Notes: generated by a model not told the origin, from the letters alone. 64,000 nucleotides of DNA from Poindextera sp035604135 (GCA_035604135.1 DATNJB010000044.1:1-64000), one strand, 5' to 3'; numbered from the stretch's first letter, positions 19,374 to 30,938 are shown. Made by a program: numbers and translations.

Positions 19374-20792
19374 ATGATGATTCCGGGCCAAGCCTACTTC
19401 TTCTGCGGCGTCGGCGGCAGCGGCATGACGCCTTTGGCGCTGATCGTCCAATCGCTGGGCGGCGTGGTCGAGGGCTCCGATCGCGCTCTGGACCAGGGCC
19501 GCAACCTGACCCGCTTCGACTTCCTGCGCGCGCGGGGCGTGCGCCTGCACCCGCAGGATGGGAGCGGGATCACCCGAGCCGAGCAAACCCTCGTCGTGTC
19601 GACCGCGGTGGAGGAGACCATTCCCGACGTCCGGGCCGCACGCCGCCTCGGCGTCCCGATCGTCACACGCGCCGCGCTGCTCGCGCAGCTGTTCAACGCC
19701 AGCCCGCTCGGCGTCGGCGTCGCCGGAACCAGCGGCAAGTCGACGACGACCGGCATGATCGGCTGGATGCTGACCGCGACGGGACGCGACCCGACCATCG
19801 TCAACGGCGCCGAGATGCGGAACTTCGTCTCGGCGGACGTCCCGTTCGCCAGCGCCCGGACGGGATCAGGCGAGGCCTTTGTCGCCGAGGTCGACGAGAG
19901 CGACGGCTCGATCGCCCTGTTCAGGCCGAAGATCGCCGTGGTCAACAACATCTCGCTCGACCACAAGTCGATGGACGAGCTCAGGGGCCTTTTCCGCGGT
20001 TTCGTCGCCGGCGCCGAGACGGCCGTGCTCAATCTCGACAACGCCGAGACGCGCGCGCTGGCGAAGGGTGGCGGCGGCGGGCGGGCCATCACCTACAGCC
20101 TCACCGATCGGTCCGCCGACCTGGTGGCCGGCCCGCCGCGCTTGCGCCCGGCAGGGGTCGCGTTTCCGGTGACCGCGCGCGCATCGGGCGAGACAGTCTA
20201 TGTCGACCTCAAGGTCCCCGGCCTGCACAACCTCTCGAATGCCCTGGCCGCCCTCGGCGCCGCGCACGCCACTGGCGTAAGCCTCGCGCAGGCGGCCGAG
20301 GCGCTGGCGACCTTCAGCGGGATCCGTCGCCGGCTCGAGGTCGTTGGCGAGGCGGGCGGCGTGGCGGTCATCGACGATTTCGCGCACAACCCAGACAAGA
20401 TCGCCGCCACGCTCGACACCCTGCACGCCTTCCCTGGCCGCCTGCTGCTCATGTTCCAGCCGCACGGTTTCGGGCCGCTCCGGATGCTCCGTGAGCCGCT
20501 GATCGAAACTTTCGCCGGGAAAATGGCGCCGACCGACGTCCTCCTCATGCCGGAGCCGGTCTACTTCGGCGGCACGACCGACCGCAGCGTCAGCAGCCGT
20601 GACATCACCGACGCGCTTGATCAGCGGGGCCTGAACGCTGCGGCGCTGATCGACCGCGACGCCTGCGGCGAGCGGCTTCTGGCCCTCGCGCGCCCCGGCG
20701 ACCGCATCGTGATCATGGGCGCACGGGACGACTCCCTGTCCGCCTTCGCGGTCGACCTGGCGCAGCGGCTCGGCGAGCGGAGCGCGGCGTGA
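19374..20792 (+). CDS. Mur ligase family protein, MurC/Mpl-like
   Basis: A 472-residue ATP-dependent amide ligase of the Mur family. The N-terminal UDP-binding turn is CGVGGSGMTPLA. The ATP P-loop is AGTSGKSTTT near residue 120. The central EVDESDGS, the VNNISLDH metal region and C-terminal DDFAHNPDKI and FQPHGFGPLRM are present. These fit UDP-MurNAc:L-Ala (MurC) or UDP-MurNAc:tripeptide (Mpl) ligases, but neither set of signatures is exact. It stands outside a dcw cell-wall cluster and faces an LD-carboxypeptidase, so a recycling role as an Mpl-like ligase is the better inference. The start is ATG 19374 or 19377. Confidence 0.8.
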   Translation: MMIPGQAYFFCGVGGSGMTPLALIVQSLGGVVEGSDRALDQGRNLTRFDFLRARGVRLHPQDGSGITRAEQTLVVSTAVEETIPDVRAARRLGVPIVTRAALLAQLFNASPLGVGVAGTSGKSTTTGMIGWMLTATGRDPTIVNGAEMRNFVSADVPFASARTGSGEAFVAEVDESDGSIALFRPKIAVVNNISLDHKSMDELRGLFRGFVAGAETAVLNLDNAETRALAKGGGGGRAITYSLTDRSADLVAGPPRLRPAGVAFPVTARASGETVYVDLKVPGLHNLSNALAALGAAHATGVSLAQAAEALATFSGIRRRLEVVGEAGGVAVIDDFAHNPDKIAATLDTLHAFPGRLLLMFQPHGFGPLRMLREPLIETFAGKMAPTDVLLMPEPVYFGGTTDRSVSSRDITDALDQRGLNAAALIDRDACGERLLALARPGDRIVIMGARDDSLSAFAVDLAQRLGERSAA

Positions 20793-21613
20793 GCGACACG
20801 GTCATGGTGGCCACGCGGCACGGCCCGATGTTCGCGCTGGCCGGTGACGCCTACATCACCCGCTCGATGCAGCTCTACGGGGAGTACGGCCACGACGAGG
20901 TCGATCTCTTCCGCCAAGTCGTCAGGCCCGGGATGACGGTGGTCGAAGCCGGCGCCAACATCGGGGCGCATACGGTCATGCTCGGCCGCGCATGCGCTCC
21001 CGGTCCGCTGCTCGCCTTCGAGCCCCAGCAGCCGGTCTTCCAGTTGCTATGCGCCAACCTGGTGATGAACGGCGTGACCAATGTGCTCGCGTTTCCCGAT
21101 GCGGTTGGGGCCGCCGCGGGAACGGCTCTGATCCCGCCAATCGACTATGGCGCAAGTTACAATTTTGGCTCCGTCAGTATACGGATGACAAAGGCTTCCG
21201 CCGGTCTGGATTGGGACGCAGGCCAGCCGACCCGCGTCGTGGCCATCGACGATCTCGACTTGCCGGCGTGCGGGTTCCTAAAGGTCGACGTCGAGGGCTT
21301 CGAGGCGGAGGTTCTAGAGGGCGCACGGCGGACGATCGCGCGCTGTCGCCCTGTGCTCTATGTCGAGAACGATCGCGCGAGCCTGCAGGCCGGCTTGATC
21401 GCCCTGATCGACGGCCTCGACTACGCCCAATACTGGCACGTGGCGCCGCTGTTCAGCCGCGACAACTTCAACCGCGCCCAGACCGACGTGTTCAACGGCT
21501 CGGTCAGTTTGAACATGTTCTGCGCGCCAAATGAGAGCGGGATTTCGATCAGCGGCTTCGAGCGCATCGACCCGAAGAACTGGCGCTCTCCGGTTGGCCC
21601 GATCCCGGACTAA
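20789..21613 (+). CDS. FkbM family methyltransferase
   Basis: A 274-residue SAM-dependent O-methyltransferase of the FkbM family. The SAM loop is VVEAGANIGAHTVML near residue 50. LKVDVEGFEAEVLEGA near 165 is the family's characteristic second motif. The start is GTG, overlapping the ligase stop as GTGA, so it is coupled to the Mur-ligase-like gene. FkbM enzymes commonly methylate sugars of surface glycans, which would fit an envelope-related operon. Substrate unknown. Confidence 0.88.
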   Translation: MSDTVMVATRHGPMFALAGDAYITRSMQLYGEYGHDEVDLFRQVVRPGMTVVEAGANIGAHTVMLGRACAPGPLLAFEPQQPVFQLLCANLVMNGVTNVLAFPDAVGAAAGTALIPPIDYGASYNFGSVSIRMTKASAGLDWDAGQPTRVVAIDDLDLPACGFLKVDVEGFEAEVLEGARRTIARCRPVLYVENDRASLQAGLIALIDGLDYAQYWHVAPLFSRDNFNRAQTDVFNGSVSLNMFCAPNESGISISGFERIDPKNWRSPVGPIPD

Positions 21614-21624
21614 GCGGCGGCGTC

Positions 21625-24414
<2,790 letters not shown>

Positions 24415-24615
24415 TCTAAGGGGGTTCCGGATCAACGCAGTCGGGCGGCCCGTCGGCCGCGCCGGGCTCTTGCGGAAACGCGCCAAGCCCGTTCGAACAC
24501 CGCTCGTTTGGCCCGCGCGAGACTTAAGCAGCGCCCCCCGCGAAGTCAACGCGAGGGCGCGCACCGCCCTAGAAATACAGGGAAAGCGCGGCCCAACTGT
24601 GGCGTAGCCGTCCGC

Positions 24616-25233
24616 CTAGGCGCTGGCGGGCGCGCTCGCCCTGGCCGCCATGCGCTCGCGCCAGGCGACGAGGTTCTTGTTCGACTCTTCCAGCGGCTGG
24701 CCGACCTGCGCGCCGAATTCTAGGAAGCTGAACAGCAGCATGTCGGCCAACGTCAGGCGGGCGCCGACGATGAACTCGCGGCCGGCGATCAACCCGTCAA
24801 GCCAGGTCAGCTTCTCCCGCGCGAGGGCCTTCAGGTCGTCCGCGGCCAGCGGGATGCAGTGCATACGGCTCTCGAACATGCGCAGGCCGGTCGAGTAGCG
24901 GAAGCCGTTGATCAAGGGCTCGCAGATCCCGAGGTCGATCCGCCGCGTCCACATGCGCGTGGCGGCGCGCTCTTCCGGCGTCGTCCCGATCAGCGGCGGG
25001 TTTGGGTGCTTCTCCTCGAGGTACTCACAGATCGCCGCGATCTCGGAGATCACCGTGCCGTCATCCAACTCGAGCGCCGGCATCGTGCCGCTCGGGTTCT
25101 TCAGCGTGTAGGGCTCGCGACGGTTCTCCCCCGCCATCAGGTCGATCTCGACCCGTGGGATCTCGAGCCCTTTCTCGGCCACGAACATCTTCACCACGCG
25201 CGGATTGGGGCCGACCGAGTTGTAGAATTTCAT
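24616..25233 (-). CDS. Glutathione S-transferase family protein
   Basis: A 205-residue cytosolic GST. The thioredoxin-like N-domain ends with the glutathione gamma-Glu-binding motif (ALELDDGTVISEIAAICEYLEE, containing the SE pair after the cis-Pro NPSGTMPAL). The all-helical C-domain contains LTLADMLLFSF, the N-capping box. It is upstream of and co-directional with secA, separated by 201 bp without recognisable genes, and divergent from the PPIase gene (86 bp). Probably detoxification; substrate unknown. Confidence 0.9.
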   Translation of the reverse strand: MKFYNSVGPNPRVVKMFVAEKGLEIPRVEIDLMAGENRREPYTLKNPSGTMPALELDDGTVISEIAAICEYLEEKHPNPPLIGTTPEERAATRMWTRRIDLGICEPLINGFRYSTGLRMFESRMHCIPLAADDLKALAREKLTWLDGLIAGREFIVGARLTLADMLLFSFLEFGAQVGQPLEESNKNLVAWRERMAARASAPASA

Positions 25234-25319
25234 CGCGAGGCGTTCCTCTTATTGGGGCTAGGCGCGGGCGCGCGCGGGCGGTAAGGCGCGGCCTCGCCAT
25301 TTCACGAGCAGCATTCTCG

Positions 25320-26417
25320 ATGGACGCAGCGTCAGGCAAGAGCGGATGTGGGCGCCTGCGCCTCGCGTTCGCGATAGGCTGCCTGGCGCTGACCCTGGCG
25401 GCCTGCGCGCGGCAGAACGGACCGCAGCATCCGCCGGAACCCGGGGACACCGCGGTGGCCGCCGTGAACGGCGAGACCGTCTGGGCCTCCGACGTCAAGC
25501 GCGAGGCGGTCGCGCAGGGCCTGATCGGGGAGGGGGAGCCGCTCGACATCTCCTCGCCCACCTTTCACCAGGCGCTCGACCAGTTGATCGACGAGAAGCT
25601 GCTCGCCGCCGAGGCCGTGCGGCAGAACCTGGCCAACGATCCGGAGACCAAGCGACGCCTGGCCGCCGCCCGAGAACGCATCCTGGGCGACGTGCTGGTG
25701 GAGAACCTGGTCGAGCGGACGGTGAGCGAAAGCGCGATCCGCGCCCTCTATCAGGACGAGGCGCAGGCGTCTGGGCAGTCGGAAGAGATGCACGCCGCCC
25801 AGATCGTCACCGCCTCGCAGGCGGACGCGGTGGCGGTCAGGAAAGCGCTCGCCGGCGGCGTGGCGTTCGAAACGCTGGCCATGCAGCAGTCCATCGACGC
25901 GCAGACCCGCTTGAGCGGCGGCGACCTCGGCTACTTCACCGCCGACGTGCTGCCGCCGGCCTACGCCGATGCGCTGAAGAACGCCAAGGTCGACGACGTC
26001 GTCGGCCCGTTCCAAACCGACGCGGGCTGGGTCGTGCTCAAGCTCGAGGACCGCCGCCCCGAAACCCCCATCTCGCTCGACGCCGCGCGGCCGGAGATCG
26101 TCAACTTCCTGACCTACGAGCAGGTGCGCGATCTGCTGAAGCGGCTGCGCCACGACAGTCAGATCAAGGTCATGATCGGCCCGGCCGCCCCGTCGCCGAA
26201 TACTGAGCCGGAGCCGGCGTCCGCCCCCTCGCCCGCGCCCGCCGTGGCGTCGTCGGCCCCAGCCGCTGCGTCATCGTCGCCGGCCGCCGCCGCTGTCGCG
26301 CCGCTGGTCCATCCACCCCCCGGCCGGCCCCGCCGCGCCCTGGCCTCGTCCGGGGTCGCGTCATCAGAAGCCGCCGCTTCCTCGGCCCAGCCCGCTCCCA
26401 CAAACGAGACGCAATGA
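25320..26417 (+). CDS. Parvulin-type peptidyl-prolyl isomerase lipoprotein
   Basis: A 365-residue SurA/PrsA-like protein. The N-terminus is a lipoprotein signal with lipobox LAAC at residues 26-29, so Cys29 would be acylated and the protein anchored on the periplasmic side. A SurA-N-like helical region (about 40-140) precedes a PpiC domain (about 155-260, with SGGDLGYFTADVLPPAYADAL). The C-terminal ~90 residues are Pro/Ala/Ser-rich and low complexity, probably a flexible tether. It assists folding of exported proteins, which suits its place opposite secA. Its stop overlaps argJ by ATGA. Confidence 0.88.
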   Translation: MDAASGKSGCGRLRLAFAIGCLALTLAACARQNGPQHPPEPGDTAVAAVNGETVWASDVKREAVAQGLIGEGEPLDISSPTFHQALDQLIDEKLLAAEAVRQNLANDPETKRRLAAARERILGDVLVENLVERTVSESAIRALYQDEAQASGQSEEMHAAQIVTASQADAVAVRKALAGGVAFETLAMQQSIDAQTRLSGGDLGYFTADVLPPAYADALKNAKVDDVVGPFQTDAGWVVLKLEDRRPETPISLDAARPEIVNFLTYEQVRDLLKRLRHDSQIKVMIGPAAPSPNTEPEPASAPSPAPAVASSAPAAASSSPAAAAVAPLVHPPPGRPRRALASSGVASSEAAASSAQPAPTNETQ

Positions 26418-27652
26418 CCCCTCTGCTTTCCCCGCTGGCGGTCCCGTTCCCGCCGATCGCGCCCATCGCCGGCGTCGAGCTCGCGACCGCTCGGGCCGGA
26501 TTCTACAGAGAGGCGCGCGACGACCTGCTGCTGATGCGCTTTGCGGAGGGCACGACCACGGCCGGCGTCTTCACCCGCCACGGCGTCGGCTCGGCGCCGG
26601 TCGACTGGTGCAAGGAAACGCTCAAGCGAGACGGGGGCGAGGGCGTGCGCGCGCTCATCGTCAACGCCGGTTGCGCCAATTCCTTCACCGGGCAGCCGGG
26701 GGCCGACGCCGCCCGACGCGTCGCGCAGGCGGTCGCAGGCGCGGTCGGCTGTCGCGAGCAGGCGGTGCTGATGGCCTCGACCGGCGTCATAGGCGTCGTC
26801 CTCGACGATGCAAAAGCCACCCCCTGCGCCAGCACGCTCGCCGCGCGGCTCGATCCGGCCAACTGGCTGAACGCAGCGCGCGCGATCGCAACCACCGACA
26901 CCTTCGCTAAGGGGGCCGTCGGAGAGGCCGCGATCGACGGCGTGACCGTGCGGATCGCCGGCATCGTGAAGGGCTCCGGCATGATCGCGCCCAACATGGC
27001 GACGATGCTGGCCTTCGTGGCCACCGATGCGGCGATCGCGCCGGCGGCGCTTCAGGCTCTGCTCACGCGCTGCACCCGGTCCAGCTTCAACGCGGTCACG
27101 GTCGATGGGGATCGTTCGACCAACGACACCTGCCTGCTGTTCGCCACTGGGCGGGCCGGGAATGCCCGGATCGAGCGCGCCGGCGATCGGCGCCTCGCGG
27201 ACTTCCGCGCCAAGCTCCAAGCCGTGATGCTCGAACTCGCACAGTTGATGGTCCGCGACGGGGAGGGGGCGAGCAAGTTCGTCAGGATCGCGATCACCGG
27301 CGCCAAGAGCCCGGCCTCGGCGCGCAGAATCGCGCGCACGGTCGCCGAGTCGCCGCTGGTGAAGACCGCGATCGCCGGCGAGGACGCCAACTGGGGTCGC
27401 ATCGTCATGGCGGTCGGGCGCGCCGACGAACCGATCGACCGCGGCCGGATCGAGATCCGCTTTGGCGACCTGGTCGCCGCCCGCGCCGGGGCCGTCTCGC
27501 CGACCTACGACGAGGCGAAGATGAGCGCCTATATGCAGAGGCCCGAGCTCGAGATCACCGTCGACGTGGGCGTCGGCGTCGCCTCGGCCGTGATGTGGAC
27601 CTGCGACCTCACCAAGCGCTACGTCGAGATCAACGGGGACTACCGCAGCTGA
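26414..27652 (+). CDS. argJ: Glutamate N-acetyltransferase / amino-acid acetyltransferase
   Basis: A 412-residue ArgJ that recycles the acetyl group from N-acetylornithine to glutamate in arginine synthesis; many also use acetyl-CoA. The precursor self-cleaves before the nucleophile Thr in APNMATML (Thr197), preceded by KGSGM. STGVIG (oxyanion region) and the C-terminal ANWGRIVMAVG and TCDLTKRYVEINGDYRS are conserved. Coupled by ATGA to the PPIase lipoprotein, an odd functional pairing. Confidence 0.96.
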   Translation: MTPLLSPLAVPFPPIAPIAGVELATARAGFYREARDDLLLMRFAEGTTTAGVFTRHGVGSAPVDWCKETLKRDGGEGVRALIVNAGCANSFTGQPGADAARRVAQAVAGAVGCREQAVLMASTGVIGVVLDDAKATPCASTLAARLDPANWLNAARAIATTDTFAKGAVGEAAIDGVTVRIAGIVKGSGMIAPNMATMLAFVATDAAIAPAALQALLTRCTRSSFNAVTVDGDRSTNDTCLLFATGRAGNARIERAGDRRLADFRAKLQAVMLELAQLMVRDGEGASKFVRIAITGAKSPASARRIARTVAESPLVKTAIAGEDANWGRIVMAVGRADEPIDRGRIEIRFGDLVAARAGAVSPTYDEAKMSAYMQRPELEITVDVGVGVASAVMWTCDLTKRYVEINGDYRS

Positions 27653-27692
27653 CCCCGTCCCAGTCGCCATGCAAGCTCCAGGGTCGAGGCGT

Positions 27693-28094
27693 ATGAAGCC
27701 GTTGGTGCTTGTCGCCGCCGCGGCGCTGATCGACGTCGACGGGCGCGTTCTGATCTGCAAGCGCCCGCAAGGTAAACAGCTGGCAGGGCTGTGGGAGTTT
27801 CCAGGCGGTAAGGTTGAGGAAGGGGAAACCCCAGAGGCGTGCCTGATCCGTGAGCTTAACGAGGAGTTAGGGATCGAGGTGACGCGGGCGTGTCTCGCAC
27901 CCTTTGTGTTTACCAGTCACGGTTACGATTCGTTTCACCTGCTTATGCCACTCTACCTGTGCCGACGCTGGACCGGGATGGTCCAGGCGAAGGAACATGA
28001 GGCGCTTGCATGGGTGAGGCCGAACAAACTGACGGACTACCCGATGCCGCCGGCCGACGCGCCGCTGGTCGCCTGGCTACGCGACATCGTCTGA
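27693..28094 (+). CDS. mutT: NUDIX hydrolase, MutT (8-oxo-dGTP diphosphatase)
   Basis: A 133-residue NUDIX pyrophosphohydrolase that removes 8-oxo-dGTP from the nucleotide pool. The Nudix box G-x5-E-x7-REUxEExGU is complete within residues 41-65 (GGKVEEGETPEACLIREL continued by NEELGI). WEFPGGK and the C-terminal PPADAPLV fit MutT. ATG 27693 is preferred, with AGGG nine bases upstream; ATG 27669 would add eight residues. The middle of the gene uses codons such as TTA, GTT, AAA and GGT that are rare in neighbours. The 3' end overlaps the pilin gene or abuts its start. Confidence 0.9.
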   Translation: MKPLVLVAAAALIDVDGRVLICKRPQGKQLAGLWEFPGGKVEEGETPEACLIRELNEELGIEVTRACLAPFVFTSHGYDSFHLLMPLYLCRRWTGMVQAKEHEALAWVRPNKLTDYPMPPADAPLVAWLRDIV

Positions 28095-28252
28095 GGGATC
28101 TTGCGGCCAACCAAGCCGGTGCGACAGCGGTCGAGTACGGCCTGATCGTCTCGTTGATTTTCCTGGTCATCCTGGGTTCGGTGACCGCGTTCGGGAACAA
28201 GGCGACCGACATGTACAACACCATTTCGTCCACCATCGGCTCGGCGATGTAG
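28010..28252 (+). CDS. Flp/Fap-type IVb pilin
   Basis: A small Flp pilin. The processing/assembly motif QAG|ATAVEYGLIVSLIFLVILG is textbook: prepilin peptidase would cut after Gly37 and the hydrophobic helix follows. From the ATG at 28010 (GAGG eight bases upstream) the protein has 80 residues, and the first 85 bp overlap mutT in another frame, giving an unusually long 37-residue leader. A CTG at 28091, sharing CTGA with the mutT stop, would give a normal ten-residue leader. No tad/cpa assembly genes are near, so it is an orphan. It would be exported and assembled by a Tad system elsewhere. Confidence 0.82.
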   Translation: MGEAEQTDGLPDAAGRRAAGRLATRHRLRDLAANQAGATAVEYGLIVSLIFLVILGSVTAFGNKATDMYNTISSTIGSAM

Positions 28253-28254
28253 GG

Positions 28255-29070
28255 CTAGACGGGCGCCCAGCCGGTCAAGGTCACGATATCGAAGGTCGCT
28301 GCGATTCGGCCGTCCTCGTCGGCGAATTGTTGCGCATAGATCTCGCTTGCACGCGCCAGCGTGTGGCGCGTCAGGCTAGGCCCTCGCCGGTCGGCAAACG
28401 CGCTGGTCTCTCCCATGGCGCGAATCTCGCCAAGCAAGTTCAACGGATGCGCGTAGCGAACCTTAACGCGGTCCACGTCGGTGACCGGAAACTGGAACCC
28501 GGCGCGCTGCAGCAGGCCCAGCGCCTCGCGCGCATCGACCGCCGGGGAGACGCGCGCCGCCGCGCCGCCCAGGCTCTCCGCTTCCGCCTGCATTAGCGCG
28601 GTCCTGAGCTCGAAAAGCGTCTCGCCGCCGAGCAGGGCCGCCATGAACAGCCCCTCTGGCCTGAGGGCGCGGCGAATCTGGATCAGGCAGCCGGGCAGGT
28701 CGTTGACCCAGTGCAGCGCGAGGCTCGAAACGATCAAGTCGAGGCTCTGGTCGGCGAACGCCAGCCGTTCCTCGTCCATGCGCACCCGTGGGGTCGCGCG
28801 TCCGCCGAGCATCGCCGTCGAGAGGTCGGTCTCGATCAGGAAGCCGATGCGCTCGTGGGCGGGGCTGCGGGCCAGGGCTTGTGCGAATGCGCCGTCCCGC
28901 GCGCCAAGGTCGACGGCGCGCGGGAAGTTGCGCAGTATGGTCTCCAGGCGTTCGACCAGGTCGGCCGCGGCGCGTCGCTTGAGGAAACCGGCCTCGGCGA
29001 ACGCGGCCGCGGCGCGGTCGAGGCGCTTGCGGTGCAGGTCGCGATCGAACAGGCGGGGCGGGACTGGCAT
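28255..29070 (-). CDS. SAM-dependent methyltransferase (BioC/NDUFAF5-like)
   Basis: A 271-residue class I methyltransferase. The SAM-binding region is AVDLGARDGAFAQAL (near residue 53), where the usual second glycine pattern is slightly altered, and SLDLIVSSLALHWVNDLPG is characteristic of the BioC / mitochondrial NDUFAF5 subgroup. The N-terminal PPRLFDRDLHRKRLDRAA also fits NDUFAF5, which hydroxylates or matures a complex I subunit. The ATG at 29070 overlaps the divergent comF ATG within CATG. Not linked to biotin genes, so a BioC role is less likely. Confidence 0.82.
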   Translation of the reverse strand: MPVPPRLFDRDLHRKRLDRAAAAFAEAGFLKRRAAADLVERLETILRNFPRAVDLGARDGAFAQALARSPAHERIGFLIETDLSTAMLGGRATPRVRMDEERLAFADQSLDLIVSSLALHWVNDLPGCLIQIRRALRPEGLFMAALLGGETLFELRTALMQAEAESLGGAAARVSPAVDAREALGLLQRAGFQFPVTDVDRVKVRYAHPLNLLGEIRAMGETSAFADRRGPSLTRHTLARASEIYAQQFADEDGRIAATFDIVTLTGWAPV

Positions 29071-29848
29071 GAGCCTTATCCATGACCGGAACCAGCGGTC
29101 CTGGAAACCGGGACCGGGCGCGAGCGCGTTGGCCCGCGGCCTGCTCGACTTCGTCTTCCCGCCGCACACCCTCGATCGCACGGGCTTGGCGCAGTCGATC
29201 GGCCTCTCCGCCGAAGCCTGGACGCGGGTGACCTTCATTGGCGAGCCGGTCTGCGATGGCTGCGGCGCGCCGTTCGAATACGAGACCGGCGAGCGCTGCG
29301 CGGCGTGCCTGGCCCGCCCGCGCGCGTTCGATCGCGCCCGCGCCGCGGTGCTCTACGACGACGCGTCACGCGACCTAATCCTGCAGTTCAAGCACGCGGA
29401 CCGCACCGATCTGTCGGGCCTGTTCGTGGGATGGATCGGTCGCGCCGCCGAAGATCTGCTGCGGGACGCGGACGCGATCGCGCCTGTGCCGCTGCATCGA
29501 TCGCGCCTGCTCGCACGGCGCTTCAATCAGGCGGCCGAGATCGCCCGACCGCTGGCCCGACGCCATCGCATCGCCTACCTGCCTGACGTGCTGATGCGCG
29601 GCAGGCGGACAGATAGCCAGGCGGGCAAGTCGGGCGCCGCGCGGCGACGGAACGTCGCCGGCGCCTTCTCGACCCGGACGGGCCTGCGCCGGCGCGTCGA
29701 GGGACGACGCGTGCTGCTGATCGATGACGTGCTGACGACCGGTGCGACGGCCGAGGCCTGCGCCCGCGCCCTCAGGGCGGCCGGAGCGCGCGCGGTCGAT
29801 GTCGCCGTCATCGCTCGCGTGCGCGACGCGGCGAGCGTCTCTATATGA
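29069..29848 (+). CDS. ComF family phosphoribosyltransferase-like protein
   Basis: A 259-residue ComF/GntX-like protein. The N-terminal CDGCGAPFEY...CAACL is a four-cysteine zinc-finger-like module. The C-terminal half is a type I phosphoribosyltransferase with the PRPP loop VLLIDDVLTTGATAEAC near residue 215. ComF is needed for DNA uptake in competent bacteria; in alphaproteobacteria its role is not well established. It starts the operon comF–grxC–nitrilase–DUF1178, each joined by ATGA overlaps. Its start codon shares bases with the divergent methyltransferase. Confidence 0.88.
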   Translation: MSLIHDRNQRSWKPGPGASALARGLLDFVFPPHTLDRTGLAQSIGLSAEAWTRVTFIGEPVCDGCGAPFEYETGERCAACLARPRAFDRARAAVLYDDASRDLILQFKHADRTDLSGLFVGWIGRAAEDLLRDADAIAPVPLHRSRLLARRFNQAAEIARPLARRHRIAYLPDVLMRGRRTDSQAGKSGAARRRNVAGAFSTRTGLRRRVEGRRVLLIDDVLTTGATAEACARALRAAGARAVDVAVIARVRDAASVSI

Positions 29849-30108
29849 CAGTCATGCCCAAGGTCACCATCTACACCAGACCGTTCTGCGGATATTGCAC
29901 CCGGGCGCTCGGCCTGCTCGCGGAGAAGGGCGCGCCGGTGGACGAGATCGAGGTCGGGTTCGACCCCGCGCTGCGCAAGGAGATGATCGAGCGCTCCGGA
30001 CGAGCGACGTTTCCCCAGATCTTCATCGGCGAGCGGCACGTCGGCGGCTGTGACGAGCTCATGGCCCTCGAGCGGGCCGGCGAGTTGGATCGGCTGCTGA
30101 GCGCATGA
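29845..30108 (+). CDS. grxC: Glutaredoxin 3
   Basis: An 87-residue dithiol glutaredoxin that reduces disulfides and glutathionylated proteins with glutathione in the cytosol. The active site is PFCGYC at residues 14-19. ATFPQIF carries the cis-proline and VGGCDEL the glutathione-binding GG motif. A second ATG at 29854 is possible. Overlaps comF and the nitrilase gene by ATGA on both sides. Confidence 0.95.
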   Translation: MTVMPKVTIYTRPFCGYCTRALGLLAEKGAPVDEIEVGFDPALRKEMIERSGRATFPQIFIGERHVGGCDELMALERAGELDRLLSA

Positions 30109-30938
30109 GCGACACCCTGATCGGGCTCGTCCAGCTCCGCACGCCGGCGAGCCAGGCCGCCGCGCTGGCGCATGCCGCCCCGCTGGTGCGCGAGGCCGCG
30201 GCCGCCGGCGCCCAGTTCATCGCCACCCCGGAGGCGACCAACATCCTCGAGCGCGATCGCGCCAGGCTGTTCGCTATCCTCGAGCCGCCGGAGACCGACC
30301 CGTGCGTTCAGGGCCTGATTGCGCTGGCCCGCGAGTTGAAGGTTTGGGTGCTGATCGGGTCGGCGCTGGTGAAGCGCGAAGACGGCGGGGCAGCCAACCG
30401 CTCGATGCTGATCGACCCCGCCGGCCGGACGGTTACGACCTACGACAAGATCCACATGTTCGACGTCGACCTGCCGACGGGCGAACGCGCGCGGGAGTCC
30501 GAGGCCTACACCCCCGGCTGCGACGCGAGCGTCGCCCAGACGCCGTTCGGCAAGCTTGGCCTGAGCGTCTGCTACGACATCCGCTTCCCCTACCTTTACC
30601 GCGCGCTCGCCAAGGCCGGGGCGGAGATCCTGACGGTCCCGTCCGCCTTCACCCGGCCAACGGGCGAGGCGCACTGGGAAGTCCTCTTGCGGGCGCGGGC
30701 GATCGAGAACGGCGCGTTCGTGCTGGCGCCGGCGCAAGGCGGCCGCCATGAGGATGGCCGCGGCACCTGGGGCCGCTCGATGGCCGTAGGCCCATGGGGT
30801 GAGATTCTGGCGCAGGCGACCGACGACGAACCTGGCGTGATCACCGCCGCCCTCGACTCCGCCGCTCCCGGAAAGGCGCGTGCGGCGATCCCCTCGCTCG
30901 TCAACGAGCGGGCCTTCAGCGGTCCGGTGCACCGATGA
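30105..30938 (+). CDS. Carbon-nitrogen hydrolase (Nit1-type)
   Basis: A 277-residue nitrilase-superfamily amidase. The catalytic triad is visible: Glu43 (TPEATN), Lys115 (TYDKIHMF) and Cys156 (SVCYDIRFP). The closest functional group is the Nit1/NitFhit amidases, which repair deaminated glutathione, a good match to the adjacent glutaredoxin gene, though this is inference. Cytosolic. ATGA overlaps on both sides show tight coupling within comF–grxC–nit–DUF1178. Confidence 0.92.
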   Translation: MSDTLIGLVQLRTPASQAAALAHAAPLVREAAAAGAQFIATPEATNILERDRARLFAILEPPETDPCVQGLIALARELKVWVLIGSALVKREDGGAANRSMLIDPAGRTVTTYDKIHMFDVDLPTGERARESEAYTPGCDASVAQTPFGKLGLSVCYDIRFPYLYRALAKAGAEILTVPSAFTRPTGEAHWEVLLRARAIENGAFVLAPAQGGRHEDGRGTWGRSMAVGPWGEILAQATDDEPGVITAALDSAAPGKARAAIPSLVNERAFSGPVHR

